From contig DASRCB010000061.1 of assembly GCA_035653295.1 (NCBI GenBank), positions 1 to 7,630 on the forward strand: a stretch of DNA of 7,630 nt. The letters run 5' to 3'. A program made the translations under genes and the position numbers. Position 1 is the stretch's first letter. Every line of letters begins with the position of its first letter. Below the pieces are notes generated by a model. The model was given only the letters and a program-made list of their open reading frames with translations, searched no databases and had not been told where the DNA came from. Positions 6,584-7,630 of this stretch are shown in pieces. Source of the stretch: DASRCB01 sp035653295 (lineage in GTDB: Bacteria; Acidobacteriota; Terriglobia; Bryobacterales; Bryobacteraceae).

Positions 6584-7630
6584 CTACGAACACCCGCTCG
6601 TCCCGCCGCAGTTCTCGCACTTGTAACAACTCCCGTTGCGCGTCATTAACCCCCCGCACTCCGAGCACAGCGGCGCATCCGAAATCGACGGCTCGAACGG
6701 CAGCGCCTGCTGCGGCTCCGGCTCGGTGGGCCGCAGCCCCGGCGCGTTCCCCGCTTCCGTCAGCGCGTACTCCGGCCCAAGGAAGCGCGAGCCCAGCCAG
6801 CGGAAGATGTAATCCATGATCGACTTCGCGTATGGAATCTTCTGATTCCCGGTCCAGCCGCTGGGCTCGAATCGCACGTGGCTGAATTTGTCCACGAAGA
6901 ACTTCAGCGGCACGCCGTACTGCAGCGCGTAGCTGATCGAGGTCGCGAAGCTGTCCATCAGCCCGGAGATGGTCGATCCCTCCTTGGCCATGGAGATGAA
7001 CACCTCGCCCGGGGTGCCGTCCTCATACAGGCCCACGGTGATGTAGCCTTCGTGGCCGCCGATGGAGAACTTGTGCGTCACCGACTGGCGTTCGTCCGGC
7101 AGCTTGCGCCGTACCGGCCGGTAGACAATCTTCTCCACCGGGGCCGGAGCGAGCGCCGGCACGGCCTTCTTCTCGGTCTTTGCGCTGTTGAGCGGCTGCG
7201 TGCGCTTGGAATTGTCGCGATAGATGGCCACCGCCTTCAGACCGAGACGCCAGCTCTCAATGTAGGCGTTCATGATGTCTTCCGCGGTGGACTCCTCCGG
7301 CATATTGATGGTCTTGGAAATCGCCCCGGAAATGAACGGCTGCACCGCGGCCATCATGCGCACATGGCCCATGTGCTGGATGAAGCGCTTACCGTTCTGA
7401 GGCCGGAAGCTGCAGTCAAATACCGGCAGGTGCTCCTCTTTGATGCCCGGCGCGCCCTCGATAGTGCCGGTGCAATCGATGTGCGAAACGATCTTCTCCA
7501 CCTGCTCCGGCGAATAGCCGAGCCGGATCAGCGCCTGCGGCACGGTGTTGTTGACGATCTTGATGACCCCGCCGCCCACCAGCTTCTTGTACTTCACCAG
7601 CGCGAGATCCGGTTCGATACCCGTGGTGTC
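6584..7630 (-). CDS. nrdJ: Adenosylcobalamin-dependent (class II) ribonucleotide reductase, C-terminal part
   Basis: Reduces ribonucleotides to deoxyribonucleotides for DNA synthesis using a B12-derived radical. Only the last 348 residues are inside the window; the frame is open at the edge (DTTGIEPDLALVKYKKLVGGG), so the GTG near 7597 is internal. Visible family blocks are the late catalytic-domain segment AAVQPFISGAISKTINMPE and GLKAVAIYRDNSKRTQPL, a variable Ala/Pro/Lys linker, then a TSCPD domain at about residues 184-283 of the visible part (GGHEGYITVGLYEDG, EGSTISGLMDSFAT, SIMDYIFRWL). The tail is cysteine-rich: CSEC, CYKC, then CGGTSGC, consistent with a zinc ribbon and the redox-active C-terminal thiols that re-reduce the active site. 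The radical and NPCGE-type motifs are upstream of the window. A class II enzyme works with or without oxygen. Confidence 0.95.
   Translation of the reverse strand, partial: DTTGIEPDLALVKYKKLVGGGVIKIVNNTVPQALIRLGYSPEQVEKIVSHIDCTGTIEGAPGIKEEHLPVFDCSFRPQNGKRFIQHMGHVRMMAAVQPFISGAISKTINMPEESTAEDIMNAYIESWRLGLKAVAIYRDNSKRTQPLNSAKTEKKAVPALAPAPVEKIVYRPVRRKLPDERQSVTHKFSIGGHEGYITVGLYEDGTPGEVFISMAKEGSTISGLMDSFATSISYALQYGVPLKFFVDKFSHVRFEPSGWTGNQKIPYAKSIMDYIFRWLGSRFLGPEYALTEAGNAPGLRPTEPEPQQALPFEPSISDAPLCSECGGLMTRNGSCYKCENCGGTSGCS

Noticed and set aside
6455..6649. Small plus-strand frame reading QAFGL and EQAFGL
   Set aside because: It is a translation of the hairpin repeats that then runs into nrdJ antisense; such frames are common false calls over palindromic repeats.

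Overview
This is a GC-rich bacterial chromosomal window that looks like an ordinary housekeeping neighbourhood, not an island. It holds five protein genes, two of them cut by the window edges. The gene set (ClpP, a long two-barrel U32 protein, a B12-dependent ribonucleotide reductase) and the intergenic hairpins with a GCCTTTGGC core fit an environmental Acidobacteriota-type bacterium (Bryobacterales/Solibacter-like). That placement is an inference from memory of such genomes and was not tested.

Layout. Positions 1-1506 (minus) carry the first 502 residues of an exported protein I do not recognise; its frame stays open to the window edge. After a 91-base gap, on the same strand, comes a complete canonical clpP (1598-2209). 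Diverging from clpP across about 130 bases is a large U32-family gene (2343-4853, plus) with an apparent TTG start, a DUF3656-like middle and a second, degenerate U32-like half that has its own cysteine cluster. A 178-base gap with a plausible sigma70 promoter precedes a BBE-type FAD-linked oxidase (5032-6439, plus), which is split by a +1 frameshift in a run of seven C. It converges on the 3' end of nrdJ (6584-7630, minus; start beyond the window). The 144 bases between these two contain three consecutive perfect hairpins and one imperfect one; the third perfect hairpin is a good intrinsic terminator for nrdJ.

How the parts relate. The genes do not form one pathway: ClpP is protein quality control, the U32 protein is probably an RNA- or cofactor-modifying Fe-S enzyme, NrdJ makes deoxyribonucleotides, and the oxidase substrate is unknown. 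I do not see a new multi-gene system. The points most worth checking are the paired hairpins with compensating base changes, the two-cluster architecture of the U32 protein, the C7 frameshift and the unrecognised exported protein.
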